A stretch of 64,000 nt of DNA from Leadbetterella sp031420365 (GTDB lineage Bacteria > Bacteroidota > Bacteroidia > Cytophagales > Spirosomataceae): contig JANOMP010000343.1 of assembly GCA_031420365.1 (NCBI GenBank), positions 18,082-82,081 of the forward strand. The letters are read 5' to 3'. Positions 7,600-15,675 of the stretch are shown piece after piece (within the stretch, counting starts at the first letter, position 1; the number at the start of each line of letters is the position of its first letter). The notes below the pieces were generated by a model. It searched no databases. It was not told the origin of the DNA and worked only from the letters and a program-made list of their open reading frames with translations. Made by a program: the position numbers and the translations under genes.

Positions 7600-7828
7600 T
7601 GAAATTTTCAAAAACTTGTGCGAAATCTACAATTTATTATGTAGAATTTCCAAACAATTTTACCAAATATTAAAGAATTTTGAATCATCAGCTGATAACA
7701 GTGAGGGAAAAGACCAACAGCCACTTTAAATTTCTGTAGGCTCTAAACAAATTTTAAATTTATATTTTATGAAAAAAGTATTTTTGTCCGTTGTCTTAAT
7801 GTTTTTTGTTTCTATTGCGTTTGCAGAA
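7600..7828 (+). repeat. Cassette leader repeat, copy C
   Basis: About 230 bp nearly identical to copy A, covering the conserved upstream block, the palindrome and the leader of peptide 3. Changes are scattered substitutions and short indels. Identity ends at the signal-peptide cleavage codons. Confidence 0.93.
7687..7696. promoter_or_regulatory. Palindrome ATCAGCTGAT, candidate operator (copy C)
   Basis: The same perfect palindrome as at 4812-4821, in the equivalent place between the decayed XRE copy and peptide 3. Its survival while the adjacent regulator decayed would fit control in trans by the intact XRE protein, but recent duplication alone could also explain it. Confidence 0.38.
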
Positions 7829-8059
7829 GTGTCTGGAAGTAAAAAGAATTCTTTAAGAAAGACTGCTTTTATAAAAAAAGTTAAAAATTCTAATCAAAAA
7901 ATTAGAACCCAACCCAAGCCAGTTTTAATGACTTGTTTTTCGTCTTCATGTATAACGTCTTGTGACCCTTCAGATACAGAATACTCTAATACTGCTATTG
8001 TTGTGATACTTGTAAGGTTAGAAAAATATTGTGATTCGATTACGTATAACTACATGTAG
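7769..8059 (+). CDS. Small secreted Cys-containing peptide, cassette 3
   Basis: A 96-residue precursor with the shared leader (one change, Phe16 to Ile) and cleavage after AFA. The mature part differs in character: its first 35 residues are strongly basic (KKNSLRKTAFIKKVK and similar) and it has four Cys rather than five. Three are in CFSSSCITSC, which keeps the C-x3-S-C-x3-C spacing, and one is late, in EKYCDS. A terminator-like hairpin starts three bases after the stop codon, separating it from the GLPGLI gene. Family not recognised. A cationic, disulfide-bonded exported peptide could be antimicrobial, but that is a guess. Confidence 0.78.
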   Translation: MKKVFLSVVLMFFVSIAFAEVSGSKKNSLRKTAFIKKVKNSNQKIRTQPKPVLMTCFSSSCITSCDPSDTEYSNTAIVVILVRLEKYCDSITYNYM

Positions 8060-8061
8060 GA

Positions 8062-8100
8062 ATATGACCCCTCACGTTTTGTAGGGGTCATATTTTTTTT
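8062..8100 (+). terminator. Rho-independent terminator between peptide 3 and GLPGLI 3
   Basis: A perfect 11-bp stem (ATATGACCCCT at 8062-8072 with AGGGGTCATAT at 8083-8093), a 10-base loop and a T-run to 8100. It begins directly after the peptide 3 stop codon, so most transcripts should end with the peptide and read-through would give the GLPGLI gene at a lower level. Confidence 0.85.
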
Positions 8101-8129
8101 ATTGTTAATTGTTAAATCAACCTAAACAC

Positions 8130-8930
8130 ATGAAAAATATAAAATTACTAATATTTTTGCAAGTTGTACCAATAGCATTATTTTCTCAAAATTTTAAATT
8201 TACATATGAATTAAGGGCAACACCATTTATTCAAAATTCTTCCAATATCATAAATGAAATTGGCTATTTACATATTAATAAAAATATAAATTCATACTTT
8301 TTTTCAGAGAAGTTTTTGAAAATAGATTCGGCTTATAGAATACTTGATGAACAAAATGTATCACCTTATTCAGCTTTAGAAAACTTTAGCAAATTCAATG
8401 CAAATTACTTTTTTAAAGAATTTATTGTAAAAAATTATCAAGATTCAAAAATAGAAATTTTTAGAGAATTAGGTATTGAACATTTCAAGTATCAAGTAAA
8501 AAGCGTCTTTCAGTGGGAAGTAAAAAATGAAATTGATACTTTAAACAATTTGATATGCCAAAAAGCGGTTACGACTTATTCAGGGAGGGAATATGTAGCT
8601 TGGTTTACAACAGAATTTCCATTTTCAGACGGCCCGTATGTGTTCAATGGCTTGCCTGGTTTAATTGTTAAAATTGCCGATACAAAAAACCTATTTCAAT
8701 TTAAATTAATTCACTACGAAAAAGAACCAGCATCGTTTATCCTTAAACCATTCAAATACTCAAAGGCACTTCAAATTTCTTTAAAGGATTTTATTAGTTT
8801 AAGAATTGATTTAACAAACGACCCACTTAAACAATTCATAGATGCTGGTTTCACAATAAAGGATTCTAGAATTCCAGATATGTCGAAGACAAAAATGTCA
8901 GATAAAATAAATTACATTGAAATTGAATAA
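8130..8930 (+). CDS. GLPGLI family protein, cassette 3
   Basis: A 266-residue secreted protein with a signal peptide (about residues 1-20, ending IALFSQ). The family core is complete: FQWEVKNE, LICQKAVTTYSGREYVAWFT, FPFSDGPY, then NGLPGLIVKIAD and FQFKLI. ATG at 8130 is chosen; the frame is open from a TTG at 8109, but that would put charged residues ahead of the signal peptide. It follows a terminator, unlike its paralogue in cassette 1, so its expression should depend on read-through or its own promoter. The next gene is the outer-membrane receptor-like protein. Confidence 0.92.
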   Translation: MKNIKLLIFLQVVPIALFSQNFKFTYELRATPFIQNSSNIINEIGYLHINKNINSYFFSEKFLKIDSAYRILDEQNVSPYSALENFSKFNANYFFKEFIVKNYQDSKIEIFRELGIEHFKYQVKSVFQWEVKNEIDTLNNLICQKAVTTYSGREYVAWFTTEFPFSDGPYVFNGLPGLIVKIADTKNLFQFKLIHYEKEPASFILKPFKYSKALQISLKDFISLRIDLTNDPLKQFIDAGFTIKDSRIPDMSKTKMSDKINYIEIE

Positions 8931-9183
8931 ATTGTTGTAATTACTTTCAATTTAGGAATGGTAAATTAATTTGCTCAATTCAATTTTGATTTATAAGAGT
9001 TTTTGAAAAGAAAAAGTTGAAAATGAAAGAAAAAGTTAATTTACAAACACGGCAAATGTCTTGAGGTTAATAAATTTAATTTTAAAGGGCAATAAAAATA
9101 AAACTAAAAATTGTTTTTTTGGTCTCCAAACCATATCAATTTTGTTCGAAATTACCTATTTGCAAATAGTTGTGAAATTTTTA

Positions 9184-11838
9184 ATGAGTAAAATAACATT
9201 TTTTCGGATAATATTGGTCTTTTTTTGCTTTTTAAAAATGGAAGCTTCTTTTTCACAAATACTAATTTCAGGCAAATTGAGTGAAAAAAGCACAAAAATT
9301 CCAATTCAAAATGCAAATATTACAATAAAAAAAATAAACTCTAAGGCAATCCTATTCTTCGGATTTTCAGATAAAAAAGGTAATTTTTTAATCGAATCAA
9401 ATATCGATTCAGATTCAGTACAACTGCATATTGGAATAATGGGGTATGCTCCCTTAGTTCTAAACCTTCTAAATTACTCTCAAAGACTTGATTTGCAACT
9501 AGAGCAAGCCGTCATTGAACTTAAAGAACTAAATATAAAACAAGAACCCATCCGTAAATTTGGTGATACGCTAAGCTATGCTATTGGCGAGTTTAAAGAC
9601 AAAAATGATCGAGTACTCGCTGATGTTTTGAAAAGACTGCCAGGCATAGAAGTTGAACCCAATGGCAGAATACTGTATCAGGGCGAACCGATAAATAAGT
9701 ATTATATTGAGGGTTTAGATCTTCTGAATGGTCGATATAAATTAGCAAACGATAACCTAAACATAGACGCTGTGCAAAGTGTAGAGGTGCTTGAAAACCA
9801 TCAGCCTATCCGAATGCTGGATAGCACCGTGTTTTCTGATAAAGCCGCAATAAATATTAGGCTTAAAAAAGCAGTTACGAATTCTGGGCAGATAAATTTG
9901 GGTCTAGGTTCAACACCTTTACTTTGGGATATAAATTTAACTCCTATGTTGTTTTCAAAAAAGCTCCAAATGATTTCTACATTTCAGGGCAACAATACAG
10001 GCAAAAATAGTTCTAGTCAACTTATGCAACTTACCCCAGGCACTGTTTTTAGTGATTTAGAGGCCCGCAATAGCGATTGGGTAGGAATTCAACAGCTTTC
10101 TAGCCCCGCCTTTAAAGAAATCAGATGGCTTGATAATAATGTCAAAATAGGGTCAATGAATTTTTTAAAAAAATTAAAAGATGGCCTTGAGTTACGTTTT
10201 ATAAGCGATTTTTCAAGTGATATCCAACTTCAAAATGGATCCACCAAAACTACTTTTTTTGATTCCGACAAAGAAAACATTCAACTTTTAGAAACAAAAA
10301 GAAACAGATTGGGATTTAATTCTTCTAAAACTAGTCTTACGATACAAAAAAATACCAATGATAGGTATTTAAAAAACAGCCTTAAAATAAATGGAATTTG
10401 GAATAATCAATTGGGGAACATTATTGGTGTTAATGGAGGGTTAAAGCAACAAACAAAACTTCCTGTATTTATTATTTCGAATAGTTATCAAGATTTTTTT
10501 AAAATAAATAAGACGATTCTTACGCTAAATTCTTCCTCAGGTTTTGAAAATGTAAATCAGTCGTTGTCAATTTCTCCAAGCATTTTTATTGAACTATTTG
10601 GCTTGAGCAAGGCAACAGAATCTGTTCAGCAAAATGTCCAAAAAGACAAAATGTTCACTCAGAATTCTATTCAGTTTATAAAGAAAGTAAAAAAGATTTC
10701 TGTAGAGACCAGCGTAGGTTTTGATCTAAACAAAGAGGTCCTTAGGAGTGGGATAGCACTTGATTTTCCTAACGAACGGACAGTTTTAGGGCAAGATTTT
10801 AATAACAACCTAAAATGGAGCGAACAAAAATATTACGTAAAATTAATAAATAGATTAAATCACCAAGAATGGAAAATAGCTATTACTACTCCAATTAGCT
10901 TCAATTCATTTTTTGCTCTTGACGGTGATTTTAAAAAACAACAAACCCTAAAAACATTTGTTTTTGAACCCAGAATTAGCTTAAATCGAGAAATAAAAAA
11001 TTTCTGGACATTTAATATAAACATGGGAAAAAGTAATAGGTTTGGAGATATTAACCAAATGTATTTTGGATACATTTTGAACAATTATAGAGATATAAAA
11101 AGATTCAATGCTCCAGTTCTACAAAGTGTAAACTATTCGGGCAATATAGGATTAAACTATAGAAATCCTGTAAAAAGTACTTTTGGTTCTGTTTCATTTG
11201 CTAACGGAAAAACCATTTCGAATTTAATCTATACTAACATAATAAATACCAACGGCAGCATTGAAAGAAATGCCTTAGAAAAAAATAATGAAGGATTTTC
11301 TCAAAATTGGAACGGACGAATTGGAAAATATTTTAGAATAATAAAAACTACATTTACGGTAAGAAATAGTGTTTTTTCGCAAAAAGGGGTTCAGGTCATT
11401 AATGAGAATGAGACTTTGGTAAAAACACAAGGAATGAAACCTAGCATTGATGTTACCTCTACTTTGAGCCCTTGGTTTAGTTTTTATTATAATTATAGTT
11501 TTTCGAGCTTTAGAAATAAAGTGGGCCGCGAAATTCGACCAAATGTTGTGCAGGAATCTCAGTTTTTAAACTTAAACTGTTTTACTAAAAATAATTTTAA
11601 TTTTAGTGTAAACAATGAAATTTATATCAATAATTTTAATAATCAAAAAAACATATTTACTGATTTTTCTCTAAGAAAAACTATTGGCAAAAGGAAAATT
11701 GACTTAGAAGCCAATTATACAAATATTTTTAATTCAAATACATTACTAACTGTAAGTTCTGGTACATTTTCTTACATCGAAACAGCCTATTTGTTAAGAC
11801 CCAGACAAGCCGTGTTTAAAATTAGGTTTTCTTACTAA
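9184..11838 (+). CDS. TonB-dependent-receptor-like outer-membrane protein with carboxypeptidase-regulatory domain
   Basis: An 884-residue protein starting at ATG 9184, which gives a signal peptide ending EASFSQ; the frame is open from a TTG at 9061. A CarboxypepD_reg-like beta-sandwich domain (about 25-105, ISGKLSEKSTKIPIQNANI onward) is followed by a plug-like region (about 125-230) with LADVLKRLPGIEVEPNG, then YIEGLDLLNGRYKLA and SVEVLENHQPI. The remaining 650 residues are rich in alternating Asn, Phe and Tyr, as in a beta-barrel, and end with aromatic FKIRFSY. Such proteins transport ligands across the outer membrane using TonB or form related barrels. There is no SusD partner, arguing against polysaccharide uptake. 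Its place after the cassettes suggests the peptides or a GLPGLI complex as ligand or partner; this is inference. Confidence 0.85.
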   Translation: MSKITFFRIILVFFCFLKMEASFSQILISGKLSEKSTKIPIQNANITIKKINSKAILFFGFSDKKGNFLIESNIDSDSVQLHIGIMGYAPLVLNLLNYSQRLDLQLEQAVIELKELNIKQEPIRKFGDTLSYAIGEFKDKNDRVLADVLKRLPGIEVEPNGRILYQGEPINKYYIEGLDLLNGRYKLANDNLNIDAVQSVEVLENHQPIRMLDSTVFSDKAAINIRLKKAVTNSGQINLGLGSTPLLWDINLTPMLFSKKLQMISTFQGNNTGKNSSSQLMQLTPGTVFSDLEARNSDWVGIQQLSSPAFKEIRWLDNNVKIGSMNFLKKLKDGLELRFISDFSSDIQLQNGSTKTTFFDSDKENIQLLETKRNRLGFNSSKTSLTIQKNTNDRYLKNSLKINGIWNNQLGNIIGVNGGLKQQTKLPVFIISNSYQDFFKINKTILTLNSSSGFENVNQSLSISPSIFIELFGLSKATESVQQNVQKDKMFTQNSIQFIKKVKKISVETSVGFDLNKEVLRSGIALDFPNERTVLGQDFNNNLKWSEQKYYVKLINRLNHQEWKIAITTPISFNSFFALDGDFKKQQTLKTFVFEPRISLNREIKNFWTFNINMGKSNRFGDINQMYFGYILNNYRDIKRFNAPVLQSVNYSGNIGLNYRNPVKSTFGSVSFANGKTISNLIYTNIINTNGSIERNALEKNNEGFSQNWNGRIGKYFRIIKTTFTVRNSVFSQKGVQVINENETLVKTQGMKPSIDVTSTLSPWFSFYYNYSFSSFRNKVGREIRPNVVQESQFLNLNCFTKNNFNFSVNNEIYINNFNNQKNIFTDFSLRKTIGKRKIDLEANYTNIFNSNTLLTVSSGTFSYIETAYLLRPRQAVFKIRFSY

Positions 11839-11859
11839 AATCGTGTATACTTCCATTAC

Positions 11860-13467
11860 CTAGGTCTGAATAACACCTACATTGTACCGTTCTGTAATAG
11901 GAGCATGATTAGCAGCTTCTATTCCCATGCTCACTATTTTACGAGTTTCGGCAGGGTCAATTACACCGTCCACCCAAAGCCTAGCTGCGGCATAATAAGG
12001 ACTTAATTGTTCCTTATATTGCTTCAAAATTTTATCCAATAGTTCTTTTTTTTCCTCCGACCCAATGGTAAATCCTTTAGCTTTTAAGGCAGCTTCTTGT
12101 ATTTGTAATAAGGTATTTCCCGCAGCAGCACCACTCATCACAGCCATTTGAGCGGTTGGCCAAGCATAAATCAATCTAGGGTCATAAGCTTTTCCGCACA
12201 TGGCGTAGTTGCCTGCTCCATAGCTATTGCCTACAATAAAAGTAAACTTTGGCACCACTGAATTGGCCATAGCATTTACCATTTTTGCCCCGTCTTTTAT
12301 AATTCCTCCTTGTTCTGATCTACTTCCAACCATAAAGCCAGTTACATCTTGAAAAAACACCAAAGGAATCTTCTGTTGGTTACAATTCATAATAAATCGA
12401 GCTGTTTTATCGGCCGAATCACTGTAAATAACACCTCCCATTTGAAGCTCTGGTTTGCCACCAGGCTTTTTGGCTTTAACCATTTCTCTTTGGTTAGCAA
12501 TAATTCCCACAGCCCAACCGTCTATTCGAGCCAGCCCACAGATAATGCTTTTGCCATACTCTTTTTTATATTCTTCTAGGCTGCCTTCGTCAACAATAGT
12601 TTCTAATACTGAAAGCATATTATATGGTTTTGTTCTGTCCAATGGTACAATTTTATATACTTCTTCAGGTTTTGATTTGGGAGAAACCGCTTCTTTTCTG
12701 TTAAAACCGGCCTTTAAATTATGCCCAATTTTATCCATTACATTTTTTATTGCATCTAAGCATGCTTTGTCGTTTGGATATTTGTTATCAGTTACTCCTG
12801 ATATTTCAGAATGGGTAGATGCTCCTCCTAAAGTTTCAGCATCCACATCTTCGCCAATTGAAGATTTTACCAAGTAAGGGCCGGCTAAATAAACCGAGCC
12901 AGTTCCTTCAACAATAAACGCATAATCTGACATAATCGGCAAATAAGCTCCCCCAGCTACACAACTTCCCATTATTGCTGCCAATTGAGGAATTCCCATA
13001 GAAGACATTCGAGCATTATTTCGGAAAATACGTCCAAAGTGCTCTTTATCAGGGAAAATTTCATCCTGCATGGGCAAATAAACTCCTGCTGAATCAACTA
13101 AATAAATTATTGGAAGCCTATTTTCCATTGCTATTTCTTGGGCTCTTAGATTTTTCTTTCCTGAGATCGGAAACCAAGCTCCAGCCTTCACTGTGGCATC
13201 GTTAGAAACTATAACACAAAGTCTAGCTTGAACATACCCTAATACGCAAATCGCCCCACCATTTGGGCAACCACCTTCCGCTTCATAAAGTCCATCACCA
13301 GCAAATTTGCCTATTTCTACATATTCTGAATTTAAATCCAAAAGATAAAATATGCGTTCCCAGGCTGTTAATTTCCCTTTTTCTTTATGCTTTTTAATTT
13401 TTTCAATACCTCCACCAAGTTTTAGGGTTTCAGTTTTATTATATAGAAGTTCTAAAAGCTCTTTCAT
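11860..13467 (-). CDS. Acyl-CoA carboxylase carboxyltransferase subunit (methylcrotonyl-CoA carboxylase beta type)
   Basis: A 535-residue carboxyltransferase with two crotonase-fold halves. The N-terminal half has LVDSAGVYLPMQDEIFPD, HFGRIFRNNARMSSMGIPQ and GSCVAGGAYLPIMSD, close to methylcrotonyl-CoA carboxylase beta subunits. The C-terminal half has FFQDVTGFMVGSRSEQGGI and the GNSYGAGNYAMCG oxyanion region. The enzyme would transfer CO2 from biotin to methylcrotonyl-CoA in leucine breakdown; propionyl- or geranyl-CoA cannot be excluded by eye. The divergent neighbours (acyl-CoA dehydrogenase, HMG-CoA lyase, enoyl-CoA hydratase) favour the leucine pathway. The biotin carboxylase/carrier subunit it needs is not in the window and must be encoded elsewhere. 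Confidence 0.88.
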   Translation of the reverse strand: MKELLELLYNKTETLKLGGGIEKIKKHKEKGKLTAWERIFYLLDLNSEYVEIGKFAGDGLYEAEGGCPNGGAICVLGYVQARLCVIVSNDATVKAGAWFPISGKKNLRAQEIAMENRLPIIYLVDSAGVYLPMQDEIFPDKEHFGRIFRNNARMSSMGIPQLAAIMGSCVAGGAYLPIMSDYAFIVEGTGSVYLAGPYLVKSSIGEDVDAETLGGASTHSEISGVTDNKYPNDKACLDAIKNVMDKIGHNLKAGFNRKEAVSPKSKPEEVYKIVPLDRTKPYNMLSVLETIVDEGSLEEYKKEYGKSIICGLARIDGWAVGIIANQREMVKAKKPGGKPELQMGGVIYSDSADKTARFIMNCNQQKIPLVFFQDVTGFMVGSRSEQGGIIKDGAKMVNAMANSVVPKFTFIVGNSYGAGNYAMCGKAYDPRLIYAWPTAQMAVMSGAAAGNTLLQIQEAALKAKGFTIGSEEKKELLDKILKQYKEQLSPYYAAARLWVDGVIDPAETRKIVSMGIEAANHAPITERYNVGVIQT

Positions 13468-13706
13468 GTTATATATATTTTATTTGAAGCACTGTTTTTT
13501 AATTTAACCCACTTTTTAAGTACGTTGAAAACAATATATTTTTTCTTTTACTAGATAAAATTTAATTGTGTTTAAAACAATGTTTATTAAAAGTATTTGA
13601 TTAAATCTTATTAATCATCAAATATGATTAAAATTGTAAAAAGTATAAAATTATTAGTGATATTTGTTTAAATAATAATTAGTACAACAATTAATTTTAA
13701 TGGCAC

Positions 13707-14843
13707 ATGGACGAGGATATGAATTTAATTAGGCAGAGTGCAAAAGACTTTGCTGAAACACACATAAAACCTATGGTGATGATTTGGGATGAGACTCAAA
13801 CTTTTCCATTAGATCTGTTTAAGAAATTAGGAGAGCAAGGCTTCATGGGAATTTTAGTACCAGAGCGATACCAAGGGTCAGGATTAGGCTATCAAGAATA
13901 CATAACTATTTTAGACGAAATATCTAAAGTTTGCGGTTCTATTGGTTTATCTGTAGCTGCTCATAACTCACTTTGCACCAATCATATATTGAGTTTTGCA
14001 ACCGAATCACAAAAGCAGAAATATCTTCCTAAATTGGCGACAGGTCAATGGATTGGTGCTTGGGGACTTACCGAAACGGGTTCGGGTTCTGACGCAGGAG
14101 GCTTGGCAACTGTGGCTCAAAAAGAAGGCGATTATTATATTTTAAACGGGTCTAAAAATTTTATTACCCATGCCATAAGTTCACATGTGGCCGTAGTAAT
14201 AGCAAGAACTGGAGAAAAAGGAGATAGCCATGGGATGACGACTTTTATTATTGAAAAAGGAACTGCTGGTTTTTCTTCAGGGAAAAAAGAAAATAAATTG
14301 GGTATGAGAGCATCTGAAACCGCTTGTTTGTTTTTTGATAATTGTAGAATACATAAAGACCAAGTAATTGGTGAAGAAGGCGATGGATTTATTCAAGCTT
14401 TAAAATTATTGGATGGTGGAAGGATTTCAATTGCCGCTTTGTCTTTGGGAATTGCTAGAGGAGCATACGAATGTGCTTTAAATTATGCTAATGAAAGAGA
14501 ACAATTTAATCAAAAAATATTTGATTTTCAGTCAGTTGGGTTTAAATTAGCAGAAATGGCCACTGATATTGAAGCAGCTGAGCTTTTAACTAGAAAAGCT
14601 GGAATGTTGAAAGATAAGGGGGAAAACGTAACAAAGATGGGAGCAATGGCCAAACTTTTTGCTTCAGAAACCGCGGTGGAAGTATCTAATGAAAGTGTTC
14701 AAATTTTTGGTGGTTATGGTTTTACAAAAGACTTTCCTGCCGAAAAATATTTTAGGGATGCCAAGCTATGTACGATTGGCGAAGGGACATCGAGCATACA
14801 AAAAATGGTGATTTCTAGAGAAATTAAAAAAGATGCTAAATAG
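13707..14843 (+). CDS. Acyl-CoA dehydrogenase (short-chain/butyryl type)
   Basis: A 378-residue FAD enzyme. The family signature WGLTETGSGSD lies at about residues 128-138, and the C-terminal signature runs from QIFGGYGFTKDF to the catalytic loop CTIGEGTSSIQ. The Glu in GEGT is the catalytic base position of short- and medium-chain dehydrogenases. Isovaleryl-CoA dehydrogenases have GAGT there and use a Glu elsewhere, so this protein looks more like a short-chain acyl-CoA dehydrogenase despite heading an operon with leucine-pathway genes. It overlaps the HMG-CoA lyase gene by 11 bp, so the two are translationally coupled. A 239-bp gap separates it from the divergent carboxyltransferase and should hold both promoters. 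Confidence 0.92.
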   Translation: MDEDMNLIRQSAKDFAETHIKPMVMIWDETQTFPLDLFKKLGEQGFMGILVPERYQGSGLGYQEYITILDEISKVCGSIGLSVAAHNSLCTNHILSFATESQKQKYLPKLATGQWIGAWGLTETGSGSDAGGLATVAQKEGDYYILNGSKNFITHAISSHVAVVIARTGEKGDSHGMTTFIIEKGTAGFSSGKKENKLGMRASETACLFFDNCRIHKDQVIGEEGDGFIQALKLLDGGRISIAALSLGIARGAYECALNYANEREQFNQKIFDFQSVGFKLAEMATDIEAAELLTRKAGMLKDKGENVTKMGAMAKLFASETAVEVSNESVQIFGGYGFTKDFPAEKYFRDAKLCTIGEGTSSIQKMVISREIKKDAK

Positions 14844-15675
14844 AGATGAAATAGTTTTAGTGGATTGCCCTAGGGATGCTATTCAAGGCTTGAAAGTAAT
14901 GATTTCGGCTAAAAAAAAAGCAAAGCATATTAATAATATTTTAAAAAGTAATCTTTTTGATTGGATAGATTTTGGAAGTTTTGTTTCGCCCAAAGCAGTA
15001 CCTCAAATGGCTGATACCAAAGAAGTATTGGATAAAATAGTACTTAATAACACAAAGCTTTTGGCTATCGTAGTAAACGAAAAAGGGGCATTAGAGGCAT
15101 CAAATTTCGCAAAAATCACGTATTTAGGCTATCCATTTTCTATTTCAGAAGTATTTCAAAAGCGAAACACCCATTCCACTATTGACGAGTCGTTTGAAAA
15201 TTTGAAGAACATCGTTGAAATAGCAAAAAAGTATGTTAAGATTCCAGTAGTGTACATTTCGATGGCTTTCGGTAATCCTTATGGGGAAATTTGGAACAAA
15301 GATTTGGTTTTTGAATGGATAAAAAAAATATCTGACCTGGGCGTTGAAGAGTTTTCGTTGGCCGACACCACCGGTGAAGCTAGTAAAGAACAAATAAAAG
15401 AACTGTTCTCAACCTGTATTCAAAAATTCCCTAACCTTCGAATTGGTGCTCATTTTCATTCAGAAAAAACTAGCAGTTTAGAAAAAATACAAACTGCTTT
15501 TGAAGCGGGTTGTAGAAAGTTTGACGGTGCTATTTTAGGTTTCGGAGGCTGCCCTTTTGCAAACAATGATATGGTAGGCAATATTCCATCGGAAGATTTA
15601 TTGCAATATTTTAATAGAGGCAGCAAAATGCAAATTATTGAATTACAGACAAGTTTTCAAAATATGATAGCATGA
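14833..15675 (+). CDS. mvaB: Hydroxymethylglutaryl-CoA lyase
   Basis: A 280-residue TIM-barrel lyase that would split HMG-CoA into acetyl-CoA and acetoacetate, the last step of leucine catabolism. The catalytic loop GFGGCPFANNDMVGN (about 236-250) carries the essential Cys and the metal-binding Asn, and AHFHSE carries the two metal-binding His. Two motifs are unusual: the N-terminal PRDG is PRDA, and HFHDT is HFHSE. The key Arg, Asp and His are kept, so activity is still likely. It overlaps the upstream acyl-CoA dehydrogenase by 11 bp and the downstream hydratase by 4 bp, an operon of three coupled genes. Confidence 0.9.
   Translation: MLNRDEIVLVDCPRDAIQGLKVMISAKKKAKHINNILKSNLFDWIDFGSFVSPKAVPQMADTKEVLDKIVLNNTKLLAIVVNEKGALEASNFAKITYLGYPFSISEVFQKRNTHSTIDESFENLKNIVEIAKKYVKIPVVYISMAFGNPYGEIWNKDLVFEWIKKISDLGVEEFSLADTTGEASKEQIKELFSTCIQKFPNLRIGAHFHSEKTSSLEKIQTAFEAGCRKFDGAILGFGGCPFANNDMVGNIPSEDLLQYFNRGSKMQIIELQTSFQNMIA

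Noticed and set aside
4894..8930. Ribosomally made, enzyme-modified peptide cluster (lanthipeptide or radical-SAM type)
   Set aside because: The leaders are Sec signal peptides, and no LanB/LanC, radical-SAM, ATP-grasp or peptidase-containing exporter gene is present in the region.
9061..11838. SusC/SusD polysaccharide-utilisation locus
   Set aside because: No SusD-like lipoprotein or carbohydrate-active enzyme is adjacent, and the receptor lacks clear SusC features.
12349..12877. Plus-strand frames within the carboxyltransferase gene
   Set aside because: They are shadows of a strongly conserved gene on the other strand.
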